Both the position numbers and the translations under genes were made by a program. The notes beneath the pieces were generated by a model. It saw nothing but the letters and a program-made list of their open reading frames with translations, did not search any database and was not told the DNA's origin. Below are positions 54,578 to 63,442 of a stretch of 64,000 bases of DNA, piece by piece (positions within the stretch are counted from its first letter, which is position 1; each line of letters starts with the position of its first letter). The stretch covers positions 186,001 through 250,000 of the forward strand of contig JAEWGM010000028.1 in assembly GCA_023388315.1 (NCBI GenBank), read 5' to 3'. The stretch comes from Bacteroidota bacterium (lineage in GTDB: Bacteria > Bacteroidota > Bacteroidia > Bacteroidales > Dysgonomonadaceae).

Positions 54578-55072
54578 TCAGACGGCTAATCCGTCAGACG
54601 CTTTCGCCATATTTTTCAGTTTCTCCTTTATCCGCATCAATTTTACCGATACGTTGGAAACGGAAATACCCATAATTTCCGCGATTTCGGCATAGCTCAT
54701 ATTGTCGAGCCAAAGCATTACCAGCGCTTTTTCCAATACACCCAGTTTGCCGATGAGCCGATACATTTGTGCCAGTTGTTTGCCGTTTTCGTTGTTCTCT
54801 TCCAGCAGTTCCAAATCAATGCTGAGCGGAATGGTTTGGGCGTGTTTTTTCTTCTTCCGGAGGCTTGATATGCACGTGTTGATGCAAATGCGGGACAACC
54901 ACGTATGGAAATTGCTTTCGCCGCGAAATTGCGAAAAACCTTGCCACAAACGGATTAGCGTTTCTTGGAAAAAATCGGCGGCTTCGTCTTTGTCTTTGGC
55001 GTACATATAGCAAATCATATACAGGTTCGCTTTGTATTGATGTACGACTTTTTCAAACTCTTTTTCGAGCAT
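54578..55072 (-). CDS. ECF-type RNA polymerase sigma factor
   Basis: The 164-residue protein has region 2 (DEAADFFQETLIRLWQGFSQ, then FHTWLSRICINTCISSLRKK) and region 4 with a helix-turn-helix (MSYAEIAEIMGISVSNVSVK). It directs RNA polymerase to a small regulon. No standard FecR-type anti-sigma gene and no SusC are adjacent, so it is not part of a polysaccharide locus. The following membrane protein is the only candidate partner. Confidence 0.93.
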   Translation of the reverse strand: MLEKEFEKVVHQYKANLYMICYMYAKDKDEAADFFQETLIRLWQGFSQFRGESNFHTWLSRICINTCISSLRKKKKHAQTIPLSIDLELLEENNENGKQLAQMYRLIGKLGVLEKALVMLWLDNMSYAEIAEIMGISVSNVSVKLMRIKEKLKNMAKASDGLAV

Positions 55073-55175
55073 ACGTACGTTTTAAATTTGTTGCAACAGT
55101 TTGTCTTTTATTGTTAGACGCAAAGTTGTGGAAAAAACTACAGAATCTTCAAACAAATTTCAATGAAAACAAAAA

Positions 55176-55206
55176 ACGAGGGCATCACAACGCGTGATGC
55201 CCTCGT
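55176..55206 (-). terminator. Rho-independent terminator of rpsA
   Basis: ACGAGGGCATCAC pairs perfectly with GTGATGCCCTCGT around a 5-base loop, and a run of six T follows on the minus strand. It ends 24 bp after the rpsA stop codon and is the clearest terminator in the window. Confidence 0.9.
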
Positions 55207-55229
55207 AATTATCATTGGTTGAAGAGTTT

Positions 55230-57275
55230 TTATGCTTCTTTATCCGTTTCTGCTTCTGCTTCGGGCTCTTCTTTCGATTGGGTTGGTTCTTCGGCAACCT
55301 CTTCTTTTTTAGGAGTTTCCTCTTCTTTCGCTTTTGCTTTAGGAGCTTTTTTCTCTTCTTTCACTTCTTCTTTTACCTCCGCGTCGGCGGTTTCTTCTTT
55401 TGCCTTAGGTTCTTCTTTGGCTTTGGGTTCTTCCGCTTTCACTTCTTTTTTCGCTTCGGCTTTAGGCTCTTCTTTTTTCGTTGCTTTTGCTTTCTGGTTT
55501 TCCAGTTTTTCTTTCAAAGCAGCCAATTCTTCGATATCGCCTAACGTGGTTCTTTCCATTGGAGTTGCCACAGGTGTAATGTTGTCGCCACCGTCTTCTT
55601 TTTTGCCGCGTCTTCCTCTTCTTTTCGAGTCTTCGGCGGGGCCTTCTTCGTGTGTGCGGCTGTGCGAAACAATAATGCGTTTTGCATCTTTGTTGAACTC
55701 AATTACACGGAAATCCAATTTTTCATCCACTTGCGCTTGCGAGTTGTCTTCTTTCACCAAGTGTTTTGGAGTAGCGAAGCCTTCCACGCCGTAGGGCAAG
55801 GAAATGATGGCGCCTTTGTCCAAAAGCTCGGTAATGGTTCCTTCGTGTACCGAACCAACGGTGAAGATGGTTTCAAATACATCCCACGGATTTTCTTCCA
55901 ATTGTTTGTGGCCGAGGCTCAAACGACGGTTTTCTTTGTCGATGTCCAATACCTGAACTTCAATGGGAGCGTTAATTTCGGTTACTTCGCTGGGGTGTTT
56001 AATTTTTTTCGTCCAAGAGAGGTCCGAAATGTGAATTAAGCCTTCCACGCCTTCTTCAATTTCAACAAACGCGCCAAAATTGGTGAAGTTGCGAACTTTT
56101 GCCGTGTGGGTGCTTCCAACAGGATATTTTTCTTCGATGTTGTCCCATGGATCGGGTTTGAGTTGTTTCACGCCCAAAGACATTTTACGTTCTTCGCGGT
56201 CGAGTGTAAGAATAACGGCTTCCACTTCGTCGCCCACGTTCATGAAGTCTTGCGCGCTGTGCAAGTGCTGTGTCCAGCTCATTTCCGATACGTGGATCAA
56301 TCCTTCCACACCCGGTGCGATTTCAACAAACGCGCCGTAATCGGCAATCACCACCACTTTACCTTTAATGATATCGCCCACTTTCATTTCTTCGCTCAAC
56401 GCATCCCAAGGATGTGGCGTGAGTTGTTTCAAACCGAGAGCAATACGTTTTTTCTCATTATCGAAATCGAGGATAACCACGTTGATTTTGTCGTCCAGTT
56501 GAACCACTTCTTCGGGATGTTGAATGCGTCCCCAAGAAAGATCGGTAATGTGCACCAATCCGTCCACGCCGCCAAGGTCAACGAACACGCCATACGATGT
56601 GATGTTTTTAACCACACCTTCAAGCACTTGTCCTTTTTCGAGGTGAGAAATAATTTCTTTCTTTTGTTGTTCCAATTCCTCTTCAATGAGGGCTTTATGT
56701 GAAACAACCACGTTTTTGAATTCAGGATTGATTTTCACTACCTTGAATTCCATTGTTTTGTCAACAAACATGTCGTAATCGCGGATGGGGCGCACATCAA
56801 TTTGAGATCCCGGAAGGAATGCCTCAATGCCGAATACGTCCACAATCATACCACCTTTTGTGCGGCATTTGATGTATCCTTTAATTACTTCGTTGTTTTC
56901 AAGCGCTGCGTTTACGCGATCCCAGGAGCGCGATGCGCGTGCTTTTTTGTGAGAAAGGATCAACTGTCCGTTTCTGTCTTCTTGGCTTTCGATGTAAACC
57001 TCTACTTCGTCACCAATTTTCAGATCGGGGTTGTAGCGGAATTCGTTCATCGATACCACACCGTCTGATTTGAAGCCGATATTCACTACTGCTTCGCGTT
57101 TGTTCATGGAGGTTACCGTACCTGTTACCACTTCTTTGTCGTTGATTTTGCTCAACGTGTTATCGTAGCTTTCGGTAAGTTGTTCTCTTTTTTCTTTGCT
57201 GTAGGCATCGCCCTCAGCGTACGCATCCCAATCGAAATCTTCTACGGGAGCTACAGTTTTTAAGTTGTCGGTCAT
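55230..57275 (-). CDS. rpsA: 30S ribosomal protein S1 with an acidic/lysine-rich tail
   Basis: The 681-residue protein has six S1 RNA-binding repeats (about 47-115, 131-200, 214-285, 299-370, 386-457, 473-540; the cores GVFVDLGGVDGLVHITDLSW and GAFVEIEEGVEGLIHISDLS are clear). It helps the ribosome to bind mRNA, important in Bacteroidetes, which use few Shine-Dalgarno sites. Beyond residue 560 there is a low-complexity tail of about 120 residues rich in Lys, Glu and Ala (KAEEPKAKEEPKAKEE), longer than in E. coli S1. It is transcribed alone from a strong promoter at 57341-57371. Confidence 0.95.
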   Translation of the reverse strand: MTDNLKTVAPVEDFDWDAYAEGDAYSKEKREQLTESYDNTLSKINDKEVVTGTVTSMNKREAVVNIGFKSDGVVSMNEFRYNPDLKIGDEVEVYIESQEDRNGQLILSHKKARASRSWDRVNAALENNEVIKGYIKCRTKGGMIVDVFGIEAFLPGSQIDVRPIRDYDMFVDKTMEFKVVKINPEFKNVVVSHKALIEEELEQQKKEIISHLEKGQVLEGVVKNITSYGVFVDLGGVDGLVHITDLSWGRIQHPEEVVQLDDKINVVILDFDNEKKRIALGLKQLTPHPWDALSEEMKVGDIIKGKVVVIADYGAFVEIAPGVEGLIHVSEMSWTQHLHSAQDFMNVGDEVEAVILTLDREERKMSLGVKQLKPDPWDNIEEKYPVGSTHTAKVRNFTNFGAFVEIEEGVEGLIHISDLSWTKKIKHPSEVTEINAPIEVQVLDIDKENRRLSLGHKQLEENPWDVFETIFTVGSVHEGTITELLDKGAIISLPYGVEGFATPKHLVKEDNSQAQVDEKLDFRVIEFNKDAKRIIVSHSRTHEEGPAEDSKRRGRRGKKEDGGDNITPVATPMERTTLGDIEELAALKEKLENQKAKATKKEEPKAEAKKEVKAEEPKAKEEPKAKEETADAEVKEEVKEEKKAPKAKAKEEETPKKEEVAEEPTQSKEEPEAEAETDKEA

Positions 57276-57336
57276 TTGTTGTTAATAAAAATTTTGTAAT
57301 TAAATAAGTTAGACTTTATGTTGTCGTAAAAAAAGC

Positions 57337-57382
57337 GGTGCAAAGGTAATTGGTTTTTTGTTAATAACCAATTATTTGCACC
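57337..57382 (-). promoter_or_regulatory. rpsA promoter nested in an inverted repeat
   Basis: On the minus strand TTG is followed after exactly 20 bp by TACCTTTG (57341-57348), a perfect Bacteroidetes -33/-7 pair. Both elements lie within an inverted repeat, GGTGCAAA-TAATTGGTT against its complement with a 2-bp bulge. The hairpin could affect DNA or RNA structure at the start site, or may be a binding site. Start of rpsA is 66 bp downstream. Confidence 0.6.
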
Positions 57383-57430
57383 GTAAATTTTATGTAAAAA
57401 GGATGTAAATTCTTCGTTCCTTTTGCCGAG

Positions 57431-57979
57431 TTACAGCAACAATCCTTCCTGCACTTCTTTTCGGGTTGCCACTCCGGCAATTGTTTCTACCAGTTGCAAA
57501 CCGAAATCGAAAACTAGGCCCGGGCCTTTTCCGGTGATGATATTGTCGCTTTCCACTACTTTTTCTTCGGTTACCTTAGCGCCAATAAGTTCGGCTTCGA
57601 AACCGGGGTAACAGGTGGCTTCTTTGCCATCAAGCAATCCCAATCCACCCAAAACCATGGGCGCGGCGCAAATGGCGGCCACGTTTTTGTCGGGGTTGCC
57701 GGCAAATTCCGTTACTAATTTTTTAAGTGCTTCGTGCTCATTCAGGTTTTTCGCGCCAGGCATGCCGCCTGGTAGCACAAGCACGTCTATGTCGTTGGCG
57801 TTAAATTCATCGAATGTTTTATCGGCTACTACGTTTATGCCGTGCGCGCCTTGCACATTATTATCGGATGTAATGGAAACGGTTTCCACTGCAATTTTTG
57901 CTCTGCGCAAGATGTCCACTGTTCCCAACGCTTCAATTTCTTCGAATCCGTTGGCTAAAAATAGGGCTACTCTTTTCAT
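57431..57979 (-). CDS. DJ-1/PfpI family protein
   Basis: The 182-residue protein has the family glutamate in LANGFEEIEALG (about residue 15) and the nucleophile cysteine in VAAICAAPMVLGG (about residue 103). Members act as glyoxalases, deglycases or chaperones; the ThiJ/YajL-like form is the likely one. The ATG at 57979 was chosen. It follows tonB by 75 bp on the same strand and may share its transcript. Confidence 0.92.
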   Translation of the reverse strand: MKRVALFLANGFEEIEALGTVDILRRAKIAVETVSITSDNNVQGAHGINVVADKTFDEFNANDIDVLVLPGGMPGAKNLNEHEALKKLVTEFAGNPDKNVAAICAAPMVLGGLGLLDGKEATCYPGFEAELIGAKVTEEKVVESDNIITGKGPGLVFDFGLQLVETIAGVATRKEVQEGLLL

Positions 57980-58054
57980 AATTTCTTTCTTTTTTAGATT
58001 AGTTGAATGTGTCTGCACCCGATGGGGAAATTTCCTGATTTATAGAAGGGTAAA

Positions 58055-58840
58055 TCAGTTGAGGTTGAAGCGGTACGTGATAGTGCCTTGTTGGTTATTG
58101 GCCGAGTTGATGGCGTTGAATTTGGTGTTTCGGGCCGCTCTTAAAGCCTCGTTGCGCAATGTTGTGCTGGGCGTGTTTGTACCGCGTCCGATTTCGGTGT
58201 GAATGACATTTCCCGCCGGATCCACTGTTATATTAATAACCACCGTGCCATAATCGTTCACCGTGTAACGGGGTTGTACCAATCCGCCGCTTCCCAGGCT
58301 GCGTCCACCCAAATCATAAGAGCCAATGCCGCCCGAACCCGATGGCGCCCCTTGCGAAGCGTTACCCGTGGATACGCCTTGTGTGCCGCTGCCTTCGGTA
58401 TTGCCACGGCTTTGAGCGTTTTCGCCAAATAAACCCGACATTTGCTGGTTGATTTCTCTTTTGCGCGCCTCTTCTTCACGTTGACGACGAGCGGCTTCTT
58501 CCTGCGCGCGACGCTGCTCCTCGGCTTGCGCTTTGCGGCGTTCTTCTTCTCTTTGCGCGGCCACATCGATTGTTGGCTCTGTGTTTTGCGTGATCAACGG
58601 TTCATCGGGAGCATATTCGGGAATGGCCGGCGATTGGATGGGAGTGGGGGTAACTTCCGTCATTGGCGACTCAATGTTGCCGAACGCGTCTTCCACACTG
58701 CCAAACATTACGGGAATGCCTTCCAGTTCTTGGGGAGGAGAGGCGATGGTAAAATATGAAAACAACAAGATAAGCAGCAGCAGCACCATAAAGATGGCTG
58801 TTCCAATTGCTCCGCTTATTTTTTCTCTTGTAATGGCCAT
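58055..58840 (-). CDS. tonB: TonB-family energy transducer
   Basis: The 261-residue protein has one N-terminal TM helix (AIGTAIFMVLLLLILLFSYF), a middle region rich in charged residues (EEERRKAQAEEQRRAQ, about 98-135), a glycine/serine-rich linker and a C-terminal TonB domain (VINITVDPAGNVIHTEIGRG). It couples ExbB/ExbD to outer-membrane transporters such as SusC. The ATG at 58840 is 1 bp after the stop of the nucleotidyltransferase gene, so it depends on that gene's transcript. Confidence 0.9.
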   Translation of the reverse strand: MAITREKISGAIGTAIFMVLLLLILLFSYFTIASPPQELEGIPVMFGSVEDAFGNIESPMTEVTPTPIQSPAIPEYAPDEPLITQNTEPTIDVAAQREEERRKAQAEEQRRAQEEAARRQREEEARKREINQQMSGLFGENAQSRGNTEGSGTQGVSTGNASQGAPSGSGGIGSYDLGGRSLGSGGLVQPRYTVNDYGTVVINITVDPAGNVIHTEIGRGTNTPSTTLRNEALRAARNTKFNAINSANNQQGTITYRFNLN

Positions 58841-58841
58841 A

Positions 58842-59210
58842 TTATTTTGTTGTATAAGGTGCCGGATTTTCAGCAACCATATCCGCGTTTTTTGTTTGTT
58901 GATGAATGTTTAATTCAATGCCGTGCTGCAATACTTCGTGAGCGAATGGATTGTTGTGATTATAATCTTCCAATTTAACCGGATGTGGTTCAATGCGTAG
59001 GTCTATATTTCTTCTAATTCGCATCAAATTCATTTGCATGTCGAAAAAATCGGGATAATCCTGAAAGATAACGGCTATATCAATGTCACTATGCTCCGTG
59101 TTCTTTCCTTTTGCACAAGAACCGAATAAAACCATTTGCAACGGACTGTATTTGTCGTAAACGGCTGTAGCATATTTACGTGCAATATTTAGAATTTCGT
59201 TTTTAACCAT
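58842..59210 (-). CDS. MNT-type nucleotidyltransferase (antitoxin-like)
   Basis: The 122-residue protein has the minimal nucleotidyltransferase motif GSCAKG followed by DIDIAV (about residues 31-47). Such proteins pair with HEPN proteins and in studied cases add AMP to the HEPN toxin to silence it. Its start overlaps the HEPN gene by 22 bp, and its stop lies 1 bp before the tonB ATG. The pair thus sits inside the exbB-exbD-tonB operon. Confidence 0.85.
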   Translation of the reverse strand: MVKNEILNIARKYATAVYDKYSPLQMVLFGSCAKGKNTEHSDIDIAVIFQDYPDFFDMQMNLMRIRRNIDLRIEPHPVKLEDYNHNNPFAHEVLQHGIELNIHQQTKNADMVAENPAPYTTK

Positions 59211-59596
59211 ATCCGCAGGTTTTTGATTTTATTCGCCCATTGCGTAGCAAATTCAGGGGTACATTTGAAATAGAATTGTTTTTTGGAATCTACATATCTT
59301 GTATTGAGATTGAACGATGTTATTTCGTCTAACCATTCTTCTTGCTCTTCAGTAACATCCAGATTATTTAACGCTGCCAGTCTTAACAAATCATGGATGA
59401 AAGGGGCATGTTTATGATGTTTTTTTACATATAGTCCTTTAAGAAGCTTTTCTATTGCGAGATGCCCGACAAATAATGCCCAATCGTAATGTTTGCTTTC
59501 AAGCATTGAACACATCGATTTAAAGTCCTCATCGGAAGATTCAATCCAATGGGTTACAATTTTTTCGATATTTTCAATGTTGATCTTTTCAGACAT
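59189..59596 (-). CDS. HEPN-domain protein paired with the MNT nucleotidyltransferase
   Basis: The 135-residue all-helical protein fits the HEPN domain (LFVGHLAIEKLLKGLYVKKH, then FIHDLLRLA). The RNase motif Rx4-6H expected in active HEPN toxins is not present in the usual place: the late arginine is in LNTRYVDSKKQ with no histidine after it. It may therefore bind nucleotides rather than cut RNA, or use other residues. It follows exbD by 64 bp. Confidence 0.85.
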   Translation of the reverse strand: MSEKINIENIEKIVTHWIESSDEDFKSMCSMLESKHYDWALFVGHLAIEKLLKGLYVKKHHKHAPFIHDLLRLAALNNLDVTEEQEEWLDEITSFNLNTRYVDSKKQFYFKCTPEFATQWANKIKNLRIWLKTKF

Positions 59597-59660
59597 CTGT
59601 CACCTGTATATTTAATCAGTTTTAATGTAAAATAGTTAGACTACGTTACATATGCACCGT

Positions 59661-60068
59661 TTAATTAGGCCTTGTCATCAGCACCATTTTAAACTGGTTT
59701 TGATTGGCGATATCCAGAATCTTTACAATTTCTCGATAAGGCACCGATTCATCGGCATACAACGCTACGAAAATATCGGGTTCCGCGGAGTAAACCGATT
59801 GCAAGAAAGGCGTAATTTGCTCAAACGTTACCAAACGCTCCGTTTCGTTTGCATTTGCCACGTAATAATTCATATCCTTGTCAATGGTTACCCGCGTAAT
59901 GGGTTTTGCCTGAGCCTGTTGTTGCGATTTCGGCAGCAACACTTTGATGGAATTGGGCACCACAATGGTGGACGTAATCATAAAGAAAATAAGCAACAGA
60001 AATATCACGTCGGTCATGGAGGCCATGCTGAAATTCGCTTCTACATTAAATCGTTGTTTAAGAGCCAT
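59661..60068 (-). CDS. exbD: ExbD/TolR-family biopolymer transport protein
   Basis: The 135-residue protein has one N-terminal TM helix (VIFLLLIFFMITSTIVV) preceded by the conserved aspartate in MASMTDVIFLL, and a periplasmic domain. It works with ExbB to use the proton gradient to energise TonB. It lies 40 bp after exbB. Confidence 0.93.
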   Translation of the reverse strand: MALKQRFNVEANFSMASMTDVIFLLLIFFMITSTIVVPNSIKVLLPKSQQQAQAKPITRVTIDKDMNYYVANANETERLVTFEQITPFLQSVYSAEPDIFVALYADESVPYREIVKILDIANQNQFKMVLMTRPN

Positions 60069-60108
60069 AGTTTTTTGTCGTTAGAATATGGAACAAGCAG
60101 CGAACAGC

Positions 60109-60822
60109 TTACGCAACCGGTTCGTTCAATATATCCATAAATTCCATAATGCGCAGTTCCAATTTATGCACAATTCCTTTAATGCGAGTGGTGAGGTAGT
60201 TGTAGGCAAAGAGCGCGATAATTCCCACAATGAGCCCGCCCACGGTAGTTACCAGTGCTTCGTAAATTCCGGTAGAGAGAATGTTCACATCCACGTTGGC
60301 GCCCGCGCTGGCCATGCTCATAAATGCTTTCACCATTCCCGTAACGGTTCCAAGGAAACCAATCATGGGAGCACCCGATGCGGTGGTTGCCATTACGGGC
60401 AATCCTTTTTCGAGCTTGGAGACTTCGATATTCCCTTGGTTTTCAATGGCCGACATTACATCCGCCGTGGGGCGTCCCAGACGTGAGATGCCTTTTTCAA
60501 CCATTCGCGCCGATGGCGTGTCGGTATTGCGGCACAAGGCGATGGCCGATTCAATTTTCCCATCGTGAATGTAATCCTTGATGCGGTTCATAAACGATTT
60601 GTCTTCTTTGCCCGCCTTGTTTATCACCAGTGTTCGTTCAATGAGCACGTAAATGGTCATCAACAAAAGAATGAGCAGGATAACCATTATCCAACCACCT
60701 TTCAGAGCCAAGTCAAAAGCGTTCATTGTGGCAATTTCCGTTTCGGCGGTGGCAGCCGTTTGCTGCATGGTGTTGTAAATGGCTTGCGCCGTATCGGGTG
60801 GAGTAATTTGTAAAAGATTCAT
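60109..60822 (-). CDS. exbB: ExbB/TolQ/MotA-family proton channel protein
   Basis: The 237-residue protein has three TM helices (about 32-60, IMVILLILLLMTIYVLI; and two near the C-terminal half, APMIGFLGTVTGMVKAF and LVTTVGGLIVGIIALFAYN) separated by a cytoplasmic loop. It forms the Ton motor with ExbD and is the first gene of the exb-ton operon, which should power the SusC-type transporters of the window. Confidence 0.93.
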   Translation of the reverse strand: MNLLQITPPDTAQAIYNTMQQTAATAETEIATMNAFDLALKGGWIMVILLILLLMTIYVLIERTLVINKAGKEDKSFMNRIKDYIHDGKIESAIALCRNTDTPSARMVEKGISRLGRPTADVMSAIENQGNIEVSKLEKGLPVMATTASGAPMIGFLGTVTGMVKAFMSMASAGANVDVNILSTGIYEALVTTVGGLIVGIIALFAYNYLTTRIKGIVHKLELRIMEFMDILNEPVA

Positions 60823-60887
60823 TCCGATTGTATAATTTTTTTTAGGGTTTTATTTTTTTGATGGATAAAGATAGATAATTTGACGTG

Positions 60888-61619
60888 TTAAACCTGATTT
60901 TCGGGTTGCTTTAAACAATTTTTATATGCTTTTATCGTTTTTTCCAAACCTAAATACAGCGCGTCGCTAATGAGGGAGTGCCCGATGGAAACTTCTTTTA
61001 GCCACGGAATTTGCGTGTAAAGAAAATTCAGGTTCTCGAGGTTTAAATCGTGTCCGGCATTCACGCCCAAGCCCAATTTCTTTGCCAACGAGGCCGCTTC
61101 CACAAAAGGGGCGATGGCCTTTTCTCTGTCGGTGTTGTATTCAGCGGCGTAAGGGCCGGTATAAAGTTCAATTCTGTCCGCGCCAATTTCAGATGCCCCT
61201 TGAACCATGTCCAAATCGGGATTCACAAAAATAGAGGTGCGAATTCCCATTGCTTGAAAATCGGAAACAATATCCGTGAGAAAATCCTTGTGCTCTACTG
61301 TGTTCCATCCTTCATCGGACGTGAGCACGTCGTGCGCATCGGGAACCAACGTTACCTGCGTGGGGCGAATTTTTTTAATAAGGGACACAAATTCCGGCGT
61401 GGGATTTCCCTCGATATTAAATTCGGTGGTGATTTTTGGTTGCAGTTCATATACATCTGAATATCGTATATGCCGTTGGTCGGGGCGGGGGTGTACGGTA
61501 ATTCCTTCAGCCCCAAAAAGTTGACAATCGATAGCCACTTGCACCACATCGGGGATATTTCCGCCGCGCGAATTGCGAATGGTGGCTACTTTATTGATAT
61601 TCACACTAAGCCTTGTCAT
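60888..61619 (-). CDS. pdxJ: Pyridoxine 5'-phosphate synthase
   Basis: The 243-residue TIM-barrel enzyme makes pyridoxine 5'-phosphate, a vitamin B6 precursor, from 3-amino-2-oxopropyl phosphate and 1-deoxyxylulose 5-phosphate. Signatures are [32 protein letters not shown] and [11 protein letters not shown]. The ATG at 61619 was chosen over a much longer reading that runs into the neighbouring promoter. It is transcribed away from the ACT-like gene and nadK. Confidence 0.95.
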   Translation of the reverse strand: MTRLSVNINKVATIRNSRGGNIPDVVQVAIDCQLFGAEGITVHPRPDQRHIRYSDVYELQPKITTEFNIEGNPTPEFVSLIKKIRPTQVTLVPDAHDVLTSDEGWNTVEHKDFLTDIVSDFQAMGIRTSIFVNPDLDMVQGASEIGADRIELYTGPYAAEYNTDREKAIAPFVEAASLAKKLGLGVNAGHDLNLENLNFLYTQIPWLKEVSIGHSLISDALYLGLEKTIKAYKNCLKQPENQV

Positions 61620-61731
61620 AATAAGTTGTAATCTTTCAAAAAACGTATCAAAAATAGTGAAATTTATCGCTTCTTGCCGCGATAAAAGGAATAATATTTT
61701 TTTATAGCCGTTTACGTAAGCAAAATTTTGC

Positions 61732-61739
61732 CATCTTTG
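61732..61739 (+). promoter_or_regulatory. Possible -7 element for the ACT-like/nadK operon
   Basis: CATCTTTG differs from TAnnTTTG at the first base, with TTTACG about 18 bp upstream. It lies 42 bp ahead of the ATG at 61781. Confidence 0.3.
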
Positions 61740-61780
61740 TAAACAAATACAAAAGTAATACGAAATAACCGTTTTACGTA

Positions 61781-62158
61781 ATGTCAACAAAAGAATTTAT
61801 CAAAGAGCAGTTGGAAAACGCCGGGGCTCAGCACGTGTATGAACAATTTGCCGAACTTTCCGCTTGGGAAAATTCGCTGATTGTTTTGGAAGTGCCGCTG
61901 AAAGATTACACGCTCACGGAAATTGCGCGTATTGTGGAAAGCAATAATGTGCAGGTAATGAGCCTTTCGGTGTTGCCCATTTCGGGTGGATCGGTGTTGT
62001 TGATATCGATAAAACTAAACGTGATGGATGCTACCTCCGTGTTGCGTAGTTTTGAACGGTTCGATTATAACGTGGTGTACTATTCTATGCGCGAAGGCGA
62101 AATAACCGATACGCATAAAGACCGCCTCGATGAGTTGATGTATTACCTGGAAATGTGA
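61781..62158 (+). CDS. ACT-like protein corresponding to the C-terminal half of a CBS-domain protein
   Basis: The 125-residue protein reads [20 protein letters not shown], then [20 protein letters not shown], the betaalphabeta pattern of an ACT-like domain. In related Bacteroidales the gene between pdxJ and nadK encodes a longer protein (about 220 residues) that begins with a CBS pair; here the CBS part is missing and the first 30 residues are different. A regulatory role in ligand sensing is conceivable. It lies 6 bp before nadK. Confidence 0.65.
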   Translation: MSTKEFIKEQLENAGAQHVYEQFAELSAWENSLIVLEVPLKDYTLTEIARIVESNNVQVMSLSVLPISGGSVLLISIKLNVMDATSVLRSFERFDYNVVYYSMREGEITDTHKDRLDELMYYLEM

Positions 62159-62164
62159 TGTAAC

Positions 62165-63052
62165 ATGAAGTTTGCCTTATTCGGAAGTATATTTCCCGAC
62201 CGTCCGCAAAAGATGGAAGAACAACTTTACGGCGTGTGCGAAGCCATTAAAAAGCATCCCACCGAGCTTTATCTGCCCGAAAATTTGTTCCATTCGTTGC
62301 CGGCGCATCTTCAGAAGAAGCTGGAACCGCTTTGCGAACTCTTCACCGAGCTTCCCGATGTGGATATGGCCGTAAGCGTGGGCGGCGACGGCACTTTTTT
62401 GCGTACCGCCACCGCGGTGGGCGATACCAACATTCCCGTGCTGGGAATTAACGCAGGCCGATTGGGTTTTCTGGCAGACATTCATTATGCCGATGTGGAA
62501 GAAACGTTGCGGGAAATTATGGAAAACGCCTATAATATTGAAGAGCGTACATTGCTAAAACTGCACACAACCGAGAGCGATGAACCTTTTGGCTATCCCG
62601 TGTACGCGCTTAACGAAGTGGCTGTTCTCAAGCAAGATACGGCTTCTATGTTGGCCATCCACGCATACATAAACAACGAATACCTCACCACCTATCAAGC
62701 CGATGGCTTAATCATTGCCACGCCCACCGGCTCCACGGCTTACTCGCTGAGCGTTGGCGGCTCCATTCTCACACCCACCACGCCCAGCTTAATCTTGTCG
62801 GCCATTGCACCGCACAACTTGACTTCACGCCCACTGGTGGTTGACAATAACAGCGTGATTTCGCTGAAAGTAGAAAGCCGAAGCAAAACTTTTCTTCTCT
62901 CACTCGACGGACAATCGCAAGTGTTTCATCAAAACGTAGGCATTGAAATACTTAAAGCCGATTACACACTGAAAGTGGTAAAACGCATCGGCCACACTTT
63001 CTTCGAAACGCTGCGCGATAAATTGATGTGGGGAGCGGATGTGAGGCAGTAG
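62165..63052 (+). CDS. nadK: NAD kinase
   Basis: The 295-residue enzyme phosphorylates NAD to NADP. It has the diacylglycerol-kinase-like motif AVSVGGDGTFLRTA near residue 70, the NE motif YALNEVAVLK, and the C-terminal GSTAYSLSVGG segment. Length is standard. It follows the ACT-like gene by 6 bp. Confidence 0.96.
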   Translation: MKFALFGSIFPDRPQKMEEQLYGVCEAIKKHPTELYLPENLFHSLPAHLQKKLEPLCELFTELPDVDMAVSVGGDGTFLRTATAVGDTNIPVLGINAGRLGFLADIHYADVEETLREIMENAYNIEERTLLKLHTTESDEPFGYPVYALNEVAVLKQDTASMLAIHAYINNEYLTTYQADGLIIATPTGSTAYSLSVGGSILTPTTPSLILSAIAPHNLTSRPLVVDNNSVISLKVESRSKTFLLSLDGQSQVFHQNVGIEILKADYTLKVVKRIGHTFFETLRDKLMWGADVRQ

Positions 63053-63139
63053 TGATGTTGGATTTTTGCCAAATGGCTTGAAAGTACCATCAATTCCTCC
63101 AATGAGTGAGTAATTGATTTATATGATTATCCGCATTAT

Positions 63140-63360
63140 TACCTAACGCCACAGTGTGGCAATTTAATTTAGCCCAATGCAGAGCGAAGCGGCGCGTTGG
63201 GTTATAGCGTTATCTCCGATATGCGCTCTGGAAGAGCAACTTAAAAATTAAGCTGGACTTTCAGTCCGTTTACGAAGACCTCGATTCTTAACCCTACCTG
63301 TTAGGTAGGGCTGAAATAAGTTAGGCTTTCAGCCTGTTTAGGGAACTATGTAGATTTGAT
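63140..63360. repeat. Serial short-hairpin repeat cluster
   Basis: GGAC-tttca-GTCC, CCCTACC-tgtta-GGTAGGG and AGGCT-ttc-AGCCT stems occur in a row, with related words before them. It is the largest of the four such clusters. Confidence 0.5.
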
Positions 63361-63442
63361 ATATAAACAGGCACCAGACGGACTTGGAGCCGTCAGATGT
63401 TCTCCACTCCATTTATCTATCAACATCACCAACCCCGCAAAA

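Noticed and set aside
55215..55794. Phe- and Ser-rich open frames on the plus strand
   Set aside because: They are antisense to the repetitive Lys/Glu-rich tail of rpsA, which produces long open frames by composition.
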